64,000 bases of DNA. Source: UBA8524 sp964215915. GTDB taxonomy: Bacteria; Bacteroidota; Bacteroidia; UBA8524. The stretch's first letter is position 1, and each line of letters begins with the position of its first letter. Below are positions 43,237-50,336 of this stretch, piece after piece. The notes below the pieces were generated by a model, which made no database searches, had not been told where the DNA came from, and was given only the letters and a program-made list of their open reading frames with translations. Location of the stretch: contig CAXPEB010000021.1 in assembly GCA_964215915.1 (NCBI GenBank), positions 12,946 to 76,945 on the forward strand. The letters are read 5' to 3'. Made by a program: the position numbers and the translations under genes.

Positions 43237-44615
43237 TTTTTGAGTTCTTCCAGGCTGTTTACACCCCTAAGTTCGCAGAAAAGTTGCACAACCTTGGAAT
43301 GCGATACGGTATCCGTTTCAAAATATTTTACGATATGCCGCCTTTCTTCATCCGTAGCTTCCAACTGGTTCAGAATGTTCAGCAGGTGCATCTTCATATG
43401 CCCTTTCTGAATACCTGAGGTTACCAGGGAACGCAGAGCGGAGAAGTTTTGGGCCAGGCCTACCACGGCCGTGATTCCCATCAGTTTTTCCGCATTCGGG
43501 TTACCCAACAGATCAAGCCCGAAACGTACCATAGGATGCAGGGAAGTTATTCCCCCAACGGTACCAAGACTCAACGGCACTTCGATCCAGAAGGTGAAGA
43601 TCCCGTCTTCTACTTTTACGTCGGTAAGGCTGCGGTATTTGCCGCTTCTGGAGGCATAGGCATGGGCACAGGCCTCCACGGCACGAAAGTCGTTTCCGGT
43701 AGCAATGATCACCGAATCGATCCCGTTCATAACCCCTTTGTTATGCGTGGTAGCCCGGTAGGGTTCAATACGGGCAATATGAACAGCCTTTTCGAATTTG
43801 TCGACAAACTCCTGCCAGCTGTATTCTTTTTTGTCGTCTTCCAGCATCTCCACCGGGCAACTCACTTCGGCCCGCACCAGGCATTCCGGGGTATAATTGG
43901 AAAGGATACACATGATCACCTGCAGGTTCTTTTCCTTGTCGGTGAACAGTTCCGAGTTTTCAATCTCTCTTTTGAAAGTGCGTGCAAACTGCTCCAGGCA
44001 GGAGTTGATGAAGTTGGCTCCCATGGAATCGCAGGTTTCGAAGGTCGCCTGCAGCTGGTAATAGTTGGGCTCTTCAAAGGTTTTATTGATGAGCAGGATG
44101 TCTTTGATCCCTCCGCCACGTGCCCGCATGTTCCGGGTCAGGTCTTCGGTTTCGGTAAACAGTTTTTCCTTGATATGGGATTCGAAAAAGCGGTGCAGCT
44201 TGTCGTAGTCTCCCCAGTAGGCAAAATGCACATGGCCCACCTTGGTGGTGCTGATGATCCGGGTTTTGAACCCACCACGATTCAGCCAGAAGTTGGCGGC
44301 TTTGGCAGCAGCAGCCACCACCGAGCTTTCCTCTATCGCCATGGGAATGGTATAAAGCCGGTCGTCGATGCGGAAATTGGGTGCCACCCCGATTGGCAGG
44401 TAATAGTTGCTGATGGTATTTTCTATAAACTCGTCATGCAGTTTTTGCAGACCGGCATCGCTGTTCCAGTAGGTGCTCAGCAGGGTATAGGCCCTTTCCG
44501 GATCTTCGAAGTGGTTACACAACCATTCCACTTTGGCTTCTTTCGACCATTTACTGAAACCGCTCACGGAATCCATAGGCTTGTTCAGCGGGTTGGGCTT
44601 TTTGTAATCTGTCAT
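43233..44615 (-). CDS. Hydroxymethylglutaryl-CoA reductase, class II type
   Basis: 460 residues. It interconverts HMG-CoA and mevalonate, the committed step of the mevalonate route. Signs are ENTISN at 65-70 followed by LPIGVAPN, the active-site Glu in MAIEESSVVAAAA, MGANFINSCLE, the HNKGVMNGIDSVIIATGND cofactor loop, GTVGGITSLHP, and the catalytic His in GHMKMHL. Class II enzymes are often named degradative, but the setting with fni and a GHMP kinase points to isoprenoid synthesis here. It overlaps the hydrolase by 4 bases and lies 12 bases after the fni stop. HMG-CoA synthase and the decarboxylase are not in the window. Confidence 0.92.
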   Translation of the reverse strand: MTDYKKPNPLNKPMDSVSGFSKWSKEAKVEWLCNHFEDPERAYTLLSTYWNSDAGLQKLHDEFIENTISNYYLPIGVAPNFRIDDRLYTIPMAIEESSVVAAAAKAANFWLNRGGFKTRIISTTKVGHVHFAYWGDYDKLHRFFESHIKEKLFTETEDLTRNMRARGGGIKDILLINKTFEEPNYYQLQATFETCDSMGANFINSCLEQFARTFKREIENSELFTDKEKNLQVIMCILSNYTPECLVRAEVSCPVEMLEDDKKEYSWQEFVDKFEKAVHIARIEPYRATTHNKGVMNGIDSVIIATGNDFRAVEACAHAYASRSGKYRSLTDVKVEDGIFTFWIEVPLSLGTVGGITSLHPMVRFGLDLLGNPNAEKLMGITAVVGLAQNFSALRSLVTSGIQKGHMKMHLLNILNQLEATDEERRHIVKYFETDTVSHSKVVQLFCELRGVNSLEELKK

Positions 44616-44627
44616 GCGTAGGTAAAC

Positions 44628-45644
44628 TTAACGGAGTCTGAGGTAGGCCTGAGCCAACTCAAATCCACGGATTTGTTCTTCCAGATAAAGTTGAAGGGTT
44701 TCATAACTGTCGCGGGCATGCCTGAGCAGGGAAGAGGCCTGTCCGTATACCGCGTTCAGGGAACTTTTTTCCAGCAGGTAATAGCCATCGAGGTAGTCGC
44801 TGACCCCCCCAGAGAGGATGATCTGACGTACCTGCAGGTATTCGTTTTCCAGCAAAGCGTTGATCCATTCCAGCATTTCTTCCGCCGAATGACCAAGATG
44901 CGGGATGCCTTTGAACCACTCTTTGCGGTTTTCGTCGGCACGAAGCAGTTCCAGCAAGGCAAAATTGGTTCCTCCGTTGGCTGCCAGTTCTATAGCTGCC
45001 AGGGGTAGTTCCATCAATGCCTTGAGGCTTGCGGGTCCCATTCCCTGTCCAACCTCCTTCACGATGACGTTTCCGTCAAACAGGTCCAGGCATTCCCGGA
45101 TGGTGGTGAGGGGTACTTTATTGATGCGGTCGCCTTCCGGCTGAAGCCATTCCTGCAGGGGGTTGATATGGATGATGAGCCCGTCGGCTTCCAGTTTTTT
45201 TACCAGTTCGCGGATCTTTCCGGATTGATTCTCTTTCAGCAGATGCTCGACCTGGGCAATACCCAGGTTGGCATAAAAGGCCTGATCTTCCCCGATGACT
45301 TCGCGCAAGCGGAAATCCGGCAGGTGTGTGTCGTCATTCAGGATGATGCGGCAACTGCCCAGTCCCATACCAAACCCAAACTCCTTTGCTGCTTTGGCCA
45401 GGTTCCGGTTTATGGTCCCCGCTTCCCGGGTGCCTCCCGTCATGCTGGAAACCCAGAGAGGAAAGCGAAAGGTTTTTCCCAGAAACAGGCGGGGGATCAC
45501 TGAGCCAGGACGGGGGTGTGCCGATAATACCGGCTCGTAATAAAAGCGCGGATCAAGGTCGCCACCCGCTACCCGCGAAACAAATGCGAGGTCGATGTGG
45601 TCTTTTTTTCGGTCCGAAGTTTTTCCGAGTTCGAGATGATTCAA
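44628..45644 (-). CDS. fni: Isopentenyl-diphosphate delta-isomerase, type 2 (FMN-dependent)
   Basis: 338 residues. The enzyme converts IPP to DMAPP with reduced FMN. Motifs are RKKDHIDLAF at the start, the FMN site LWVSSMTGGT, GMGLGSCR, the HINPLQEWLQPEGD stretch, VIVKEVGQGM, ELAANGGTNFA, and ILSGGVSDYLDGY. It is the first gene of the run fni - HMG-CoA reductase - hydrolase. The start is TTG at 45644: an in-frame TAG lies 7 codons upstream and no other start is available. Type 2 isomerases go with mevalonate pathways. Confidence 0.93.
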   Translation of the reverse strand: MNHLELGKTSDRKKDHIDLAFVSRVAGGDLDPRFYYEPVLSAHPRPGSVIPRLFLGKTFRFPLWVSSMTGGTREAGTINRNLAKAAKEFGFGMGLGSCRIILNDDTHLPDFRLREVIGEDQAFYANLGIAQVEHLLKENQSGKIRELVKKLEADGLIIHINPLQEWLQPEGDRINKVPLTTIRECLDLFDGNVIVKEVGQGMGPASLKALMELPLAAIELAANGGTNFALLELLRADENRKEWFKGIPHLGHSAEEMLEWINALLENEYLQVRQIILSGGVSDYLDGYYLLEKSSLNAVYGQASSLLRHARDSYETLQLYLEEQIRGFELAQAYLRLR

Positions 45645-45817
45645 GAGTGCACTATTTTCCTGCTAACCGGCAAAGTTTCAAAATGTTCGTCTGTCCGGCC
45701 AGGCAAAGGTAAGGCAATTGCCCCGAATTAAATTTCCCGCGACCGTTTACCTGTGGCCCTTGTGGGAGTATGTAAGGCTGTTCGAAAGAATGTATACTTG
45801 TACTAAAGCAGAAAAAA

Positions 45818-47329
45818 ATGAAACAGCTGATTTTAACCTTGGCCTTTGCCGTAGCCTTTGCGGGAGTGAAGGCACAGAAAACTCCCGACATGCTGGAGAA
45901 GGTCATCTCCTCCGTGGTAACGGTGGCCGTTTACAAAACAAGCGACACCAAGCAGGCTCTGGGTTTCCGGGGTAATGCCGACAAAGCCTACGAACGCATC
46001 CTGGATCTTAGCGGTTCCAAAAGCAGTGGGTCTGGTTTTGTGATTGAACGAAACGGAAAAAAATACGTGATCACCAATGCACACGTAGTGGAAAATGCCA
46101 GCGATCAAAGCGGCGCCTTGTACGTGTTCTCGATCAACCGTAGCAAATATGCCGTAAAGATTGTCGGTGGCGATAGCTTCTACGATCTGGCCGTACTTGA
46201 GTTTATCGACAAGCCCGGAAGCGAGATCGAAACCGTGGAATTCCGCGGAGATGAGGCTCGTGTGGGAGAAAAAGTCTTTGCCGTGGGGAACCCGCTGGGA
46301 GAATATCCTTATACGGTGACTGACGGGATCGTCAGTGCCAAGAACCGGGTAAGAGGAGGTGTAACCGGCAAGTTCGGTTTTCTCCAGACTACGGCTACCG
46401 TAATCTGGGGCAACAGCGGCGGCCCTCTGGTAGATGAGCAGGGAAGGGTGCTGGGAATCAATTCCCAGATCGCTTTTGCCAATCGCGGAGATGCCTCAAT
46501 CTGGCAACCTCAGATCAATTTTGCCCTGGAGGCCGGTATCAGCACGCGCCTCATTAACGATATCCTGAATAACGCCGGTCTCGTAAAACGGGCCTGGGTT
46601 GGCGTAGAGGTAATCCAGCAATACGAATACAACAGCTACCTGGCCATGTACGGCATGCCCTGGGTGCAGAAGGACAGCCTTCCTGTTATCAAAAACATGG
46701 TGCCGGGATCACCGGCAGCCACTGCACTGGCAGGGAAAAAAGGTGCCCTCATCCTGGCGGTGAATGGAGTAGCTGTTCGCAATGTGGAAGAAGTCCTGGG
46801 TGAATTTGAAAAAGTACAGGCCGGTTCCACACTGAAACTGAAGATCAGCCTCAATGGTTTGAAACAGGAGATCAGTATCAAAACCGGGGAACTAAGTACC
46901 CGGAACCTCGAAGATCTGGCGAAACATGTGGTGAAGGAAAACCTCGGAGGTTTGCTGACTACCGATGGAGAAGCCGTTATCATCAAAGGCGAGGAAAAAC
47001 AGCAACAGCAACGTCAGGAAGAGAATAAGGATAACCCGGACGAGCGTCGCCGTCGTGAGCAGAACCTGCGTTACCGCGGGGCAATGAAAGAGACCCAGGT
47101 GAACGAGCGTGAAGAATACAAAGTTGTTGCCGGTGGCATCGAAACACAAAGTTTCAGTTCCATCTGGAGAGTAAATAAAATGAGTGATCTCGGTGCGGCA
47201 TTCCGCCTATCCGGACTGGCCGGTGTTTTCAATGTTTACGTGGCAGATCCATACGGAGGCGACCCGAAAGCCGTGCAGATCAACCCCTCCGGGTCGGAGC
47301 AGATTTATCAGAAGACCCTTTGGTATTAA
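45818..47329 (+). CDS. HtrA/DegP-like trypsin-fold serine protease with PDZ domain
   Basis: 503 residues with a signal peptide (MKQLILTLAFAVAFAGVKAQ). The S1C catalytic triad is complete: His89 in TNAHVV, Asp123 in YDLAVLEF, Ser200 in GNSGGPL. A PDZ domain lies at about 275-360 (VKRAWVGVEV, VPGSPAATALAGKKGALILAVNG). After it come a Gln/Glu-rich charged linker (about 390-420) and a C-terminal beta domain of about 75 residues unlike DegP. Such proteases degrade misfolded exported proteins. It has a clear terminator downstream at 47359. A weak TATACTTG lies 17 bases before its ATG. Confidence 0.88.
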   Translation: MKQLILTLAFAVAFAGVKAQKTPDMLEKVISSVVTVAVYKTSDTKQALGFRGNADKAYERILDLSGSKSSGSGFVIERNGKKYVITNAHVVENASDQSGALYVFSINRSKYAVKIVGGDSFYDLAVLEFIDKPGSEIETVEFRGDEARVGEKVFAVGNPLGEYPYTVTDGIVSAKNRVRGGVTGKFGFLQTTATVIWGNSGGPLVDEQGRVLGINSQIAFANRGDASIWQPQINFALEAGISTRLINDILNNAGLVKRAWVGVEVIQQYEYNSYLAMYGMPWVQKDSLPVIKNMVPGSPAATALAGKKGALILAVNGVAVRNVEEVLGEFEKVQAGSTLKLKISLNGLKQEISIKTGELSTRNLEDLAKHVVKENLGGLLTTDGEAVIIKGEEKQQQQRQEENKDNPDERRRREQNLRYRGAMKETQVNEREEYKVVAGGIETQSFSSIWRVNKMSDLGAAFRLSGLAGVFNVYVADPYGGDPKAVQINPSGSEQIYQKTLWY

Positions 47330-47358
47330 AATCATAGCTGTAGTGTGAGAATAATAAG

Positions 47359-47387
47359 GAGCTTCCCGGAAGGGAGGCTCTTTTTTT
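47359..47387 (+). terminator. Rho-independent terminator after the HtrA-like protease
   Basis: Stem GAGCTTCCC / GGGAGGCTC (one G-T pair) at 47359-47367 and 47372-47380, loop GGAA, then seven T. It faces the plus strand, 29 bases after the stop codon. Confidence 0.85.
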
Positions 47388-47920
47388 GGGGGGGTCTTGG
47401 TTTTGGGTATTGGGTTTTTGCAGTTCAAATCAACTGTTTCTCTTCCGGAGCCCTACGCAGGTAAGGGGAGAACTATCCCCCTCTGGAGGCTTGTCTGCCG
47501 GAACCTCGTGCAGGCAGGGGCGGACTATCTCCCCCTTTGGAGGGGGCGGGGGGAGGATTTTTCGAGGTAATCGGTTTTGGGTATTGGGTTCTGGCCCTTC
47601 AATGCGCATGTTTTCCGCTGATCTCGCTGAAACTAGCAGGAAAGAAACAGCGTTTTGTCAAACGCGATCACCTCAAAACGAATTGTGCGGAAAAGGGATC
47701 AGGAGATAGTGGTATTGTTGGCGTTATGGCCGTTTGCCCGTCCAAACAGCAATTAAGATCAGTAAACTACCTTCTTTCAGGGCACATCCTGTCGTATTCC
47801 TGCCAATGCCAAGAGCCAATGGCCTATCCATATCAGAACAAGGACCCAAAACCTAATACCAGGAACCAGCATGAATTTGGCTCTTTTTATCCGGAAGAAT
47901 TACCTTTCCGTGTCTGTATA
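47388..47920. repeat. Repeat-rich intergenic region
   Basis: About 530 bases with no convincing gene. It contains two copies of TTTTGGGTATTGGGTT (47399-47414 and 47574-47589), two related G/C-rich units with CCCCCTCTGGAGG and CCCCCTTTGGAGGGGG hairpins (about 47480-47500 and 47530-47555), and at 47809-47871 a segment that recurs downstream of the next gene. A frame stays open through it into the membrane protein gene, but its translation is low in protein-like features. Confidence 0.65.
47809..47871 (+). repeat. Direct repeat, left copy (flanks the unknown membrane protein)
   Basis: Begins CCAAGAGCCAATGGCC, then ATCCATA, CAGAACAAG and a run of A/C-rich words. It recurs with small changes and a 7-base insertion at 49322-49387. 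Confidence 0.75.
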
Positions 47921-49279
47921 GTGAAATCAAAAGGCATTGCCTTGAACCCAAAACTCCGATCTCCGTTCGTTACGTCCCTGGTCTGGACACTGTCCTCCCT
48001 GGCGCTGGCTTTTGTCTTTTTTTCACTCTGGATGAATGCCTGGGCTGTTATTCTCCGGGGTGTCTATCTCTCGCACGAGTACCGTTTCGGTTTATGGGAA
48101 AATGAGGTCTGGTGGTTACGCTGGTTTGTAGCGATATTCTTGCTCCAGTTTGCCGGTACGTTGATGCATTTTGTACTTCATGTTGGAAAACCAGGTGGAG
48201 GCCCGCTCTATCGGAATATCTATTCCCATTTCCGCATACTTCCCGTGCACCTCATGTTTCTGTTCCGTTTTGCCGGTTTGGGACTTATCCTCTTGTGCAG
48301 TCTGGGTTTATGGCAGTTTGAAGACTTTGTTGGGTTTGCGTTCTGGATATTTCTGTTGATCCTCCTTCACGGATGGCTGGATTCATTCCTCTATCTACAA
48401 TGGAAGAAAAGGGTACAATCCCGCGTATTGCGTTTAGGAATATTAGGGTTTTATCTATTTGCAGGCTTTTGGATCAGTCTTTACCAAACACCGGCTGAGG
48501 CTTCACTCTATTCTACCATACGCCAGGATACCTGGTTCAGGGTAGACCGGTATTATCCTGTTGCAGACCTGTCCGACTGTTCATATGGAAAAAAAGCAGG
48601 TTTTGTAGAGTTGGATATTGGGATGGACCGATATACGGACGAACCGAGAATGCGCTATTTCTGGGAAAAGAAGGAATTTGACCCCGATACCCTAAGTGTT
48701 AGGGTATGGCTGGAGAAAAGGTCTAACCCTCCGGTAATTCTGATCGGCATGGATTCCTCTTTATCCTGGAAGCAGTTGTCGGATGTGGAAGCGATATTGG
48801 CCGGTGCGGGAATCAGGGAGGTTATGTATAAATCCACCTTCTACTTTGCCGGTTATTTTGATTGCGGTGTATACCGTCGTTTGCAATACCCTATGCCTTA
48901 TGGAGCGTTTGGAGAACTGGTTGAGACGCCACCGTCACCGATAGATGAAGAATCGATACGAGAACAAAACCCACTGCTGATAAAACTGAATCGCTACGGA
49001 CAGATACTGGATTCATCGGGAACACCGGTTGACACATCCTATTTATCTTCTTTTCTCAGAACCCAAACAAACCCCAATAAGGTTGTCGTACTTCAAGATA
49101 TCGATCCGGAAATGAAAGCCTATCAGTTTGTACGGTTCTGGATGGAGCTACAGCGTGTGATGAAATATTACCGGGAAAGTCTTTCTACCCAAGAAAAAGG
49201 AGGGCGAAAGATTATTATCTGTCATGCTCCCGAGATCCGCCGCGGAACGGACAGCGGTTTTTTCAGAGAACCGTATTAA
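47921..49279 (+). CDS. Unknown five-helix membrane protein with ExbD-like C-terminal half
   Basis: About 452 residues from GTG 47921 (VKSKGIALNPK); ATG 48033 is an alternative. Upstream codons lie in repeat DNA and are unlikely. The first 200 residues hold about five membrane helices (SLVWTLSSLALAFVFFSLWM, WFVAIFLLQFAGTLMHFVL, HLMFLFRFAGLGLILLCSL, FAFWIFLLILLHGWLDSF, LGILGFYLFAGFWISLY). The second half contains two segments that remind me of ExbD periplasmic domains: PPVILIGMDSSLSWKQLSDVEAILAGAGI and, better, LIKLNRYGQILDSSGTPVD then NPNKVVVLQDIDPEMKAYQFVRFWMELQ. I know no protein with this arrangement; the ExbD link is an impression, not a demonstrated homology. The gene lies alone between direct repeats. 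Confidence 0.55.
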   Translation: MKSKGIALNPKLRSPFVTSLVWTLSSLALAFVFFSLWMNAWAVILRGVYLSHEYRFGLWENEVWWLRWFVAIFLLQFAGTLMHFVLHVGKPGGGPLYRNIYSHFRILPVHLMFLFRFAGLGLILLCSLGLWQFEDFVGFAFWIFLLILLHGWLDSFLYLQWKKRVQSRVLRLGILGFYLFAGFWISLYQTPAEASLYSTIRQDTWFRVDRYYPVADLSDCSYGKKAGFVELDIGMDRYTDEPRMRYFWEKKEFDPDTLSVRVWLEKRSNPPVILIGMDSSLSWKQLSDVEAILAGAGIREVMYKSTFYFAGYFDCGVYRRLQYPMPYGAFGELVETPPSPIDEESIREQNPLLIKLNRYGQILDSSGTPVDTSYLSSFLRTQTNPNKVVVLQDIDPEMKAYQFVRFWMELQRVMKYYRESLSTQEKGGRKIIICHAPEIRRGTDSGFFREPY

Positions 49280-49321
49280 ACACTATTAATGGTAGTCAAC
49301 CATTTAGGACTGGTCCTGCTA

Positions 49322-49387
49322 CCAAGAGCCAATGGCCAATTGCTCATCCATACCAGAACAAGACACAAGAACCCAACACCCGTAACC
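49322..49387 (+). repeat. Direct repeat, right copy
   Basis: CCAAGAGCCAATGGCC followed by AATTGCTC, ATCCATACCAGAACAAG and A/C-rich words, 43 bases after the stop of the unknown membrane gene. It is similar over its length to 47809-47871. Confidence 0.75.
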
Positions 49388-49391
49388 CCAT

Positions 49392-50249
49392 CTAATCCAC
49401 ATCCAGCACCTCACTGGCCAGGGTCATCGCGGCATTGAATTCCCGGTAGTTGATTCCCGTGTCTTCGCCTTCTTCGCGTAGAAATGACAGCAGGAACTCG
49501 GTGGGCATATTGCCGGTCAGGGAATCGGCGGCCATCGGACAGCCTCCATAGCCTTTGATGGCACCGTCGAAACGACGACACCCGCTTTCATAAGCGGCCT
49601 GCACCTTTTCCCTCCAATTATGGATACGCGTGTGCAGATGCGCCCCAATCTCAGTATGCGGGTAGGTTTTGCAAAGGTGGGTGAACAGTTCCCGGATACT
49701 CTGCGGGGTTGCCACACCCACCGTATCGCTTAGGGAGATGATCCGGATGCCCCGCTGTACCATATGTTCCATCCAGTCTGCCACAATCTCCGGGCTCCAG
49801 GGATCGCCGTAAGGGTTGCCGAAGCCCATACTCAGGTACACCACCAATTCCTTGTTGCGTTGTATGCAGCGGTTATGGATATACTCTACCCGCTCTACGG
49901 CTTCCTTAATGGTAGAATTGGTATTCCTTAATTGAAAGGTCTCGCTGATGGAAAAGGGAAAACCCAGGTAGCTCACCTCGTCGAATTCCACTGCCTGGTC
50001 GGCACCTTTGGCGTTAGCCACAATGGAAAGGATACGCGTGTTGGTCTTGTCAAGTTCGAGTTTCGACAGAACCTCTGCCGTGTCTTTCATCTGGGGAATG
50101 GCCTTTGGCGAAACGAAACTGCCCGCATCCAGGGTATCAAACCCTACCCGTAGTAACTGGTTCAGGTATCGGACTTTATCGGCAGTGGGAATAAAACGGT
50201 GGATACCCTGCATCGCATCGCGTGGACATTCTATGATTTTGAAGGACAT
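49392..50249 (-). CDS. Hydroxymethylglutaryl-CoA lyase
   Basis: 285 residues from ATG 50249 (MSFKIIECPRDAMQG). It splits HMG-CoA into acetoacetate and acetyl-CoA, the last step of leucine breakdown. The HMGL-like TIM barrel is shown by ECPRDAMQ at the start, DAGSFVSPKAIPQM, YLSMGFGNPYGDPW, SLSDTVGVATP, the metal-binding AHLHTR, and the active-site Cys in GYGGCPMAADSLTGN. It shares its substrate with the HMG-CoA reductase 5 kb away but is a separate unit with its own promoter (TACTTTTG at 50287-50280), divergent from the DUF349 gene. Confidence 0.9.
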   Translation of the reverse strand: MSFKIIECPRDAMQGIHRFIPTADKVRYLNQLLRVGFDTLDAGSFVSPKAIPQMKDTAEVLSKLELDKTNTRILSIVANAKGADQAVEFDEVSYLGFPFSISETFQLRNTNSTIKEAVERVEYIHNRCIQRNKELVVYLSMGFGNPYGDPWSPEIVADWMEHMVQRGIRIISLSDTVGVATPQSIRELFTHLCKTYPHTEIGAHLHTRIHNWREKVQAAYESGCRRFDGAIKGYGGCPMAADSLTGNMPTEFLLSFLREEGEDTGINYREFNAAMTLASEVLDVD

Positions 50250-50279
50250 GGGCGCGTTAAATTTCCGTGTACAGCGGCT

Positions 50280-50287
50280 CAAAAGTA
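50280..50287 (-). promoter_or_regulatory. -7 promoter box for HMG-CoA lyase
   Basis: TACTTTTG on the minus strand, 30 bases before the ATG at 50249. It supports that start over one at 50282, which overlaps the box. Confidence 0.5.
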
Positions 50288-50310
50288 AGGAATTGCGCTG
50301 CCTTTTTTAA

Positions 50311-50318
50311 TAACTTTG
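50311..50318 (+). promoter_or_regulatory. -7 promoter box for the DUF349 gene
   Basis: TAACTTTG, an exact match, 18 bases before the ATG at 50337. A TTG lies 15 bases upstream (50293-50295), somewhat close. It is divergent from the HMG-CoA lyase box 23 bases away. Confidence 0.5.
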
Positions 50319-50336
50319 CCCCCCTTATAACACAGA

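Noticed and set aside
43449..44621. A 390-residue open frame antisense to HMG-CoA reductase
   Set aside because: The minus strand encodes all reductase motifs; the plus frame has no domain and arises from base composition.
47537..47920. N-terminal extension of the unknown membrane protein
   Set aside because: It would be translated from G/C-rich and A/C-rich intergenic repeat words and shows no protein-like pattern; the start was moved to 47921.
47388..49391. CRISPR array or insertion sequence around the repeats
   Set aside because: The repeats are few, unequal and unevenly spaced, and no transposase or cas gene is present.
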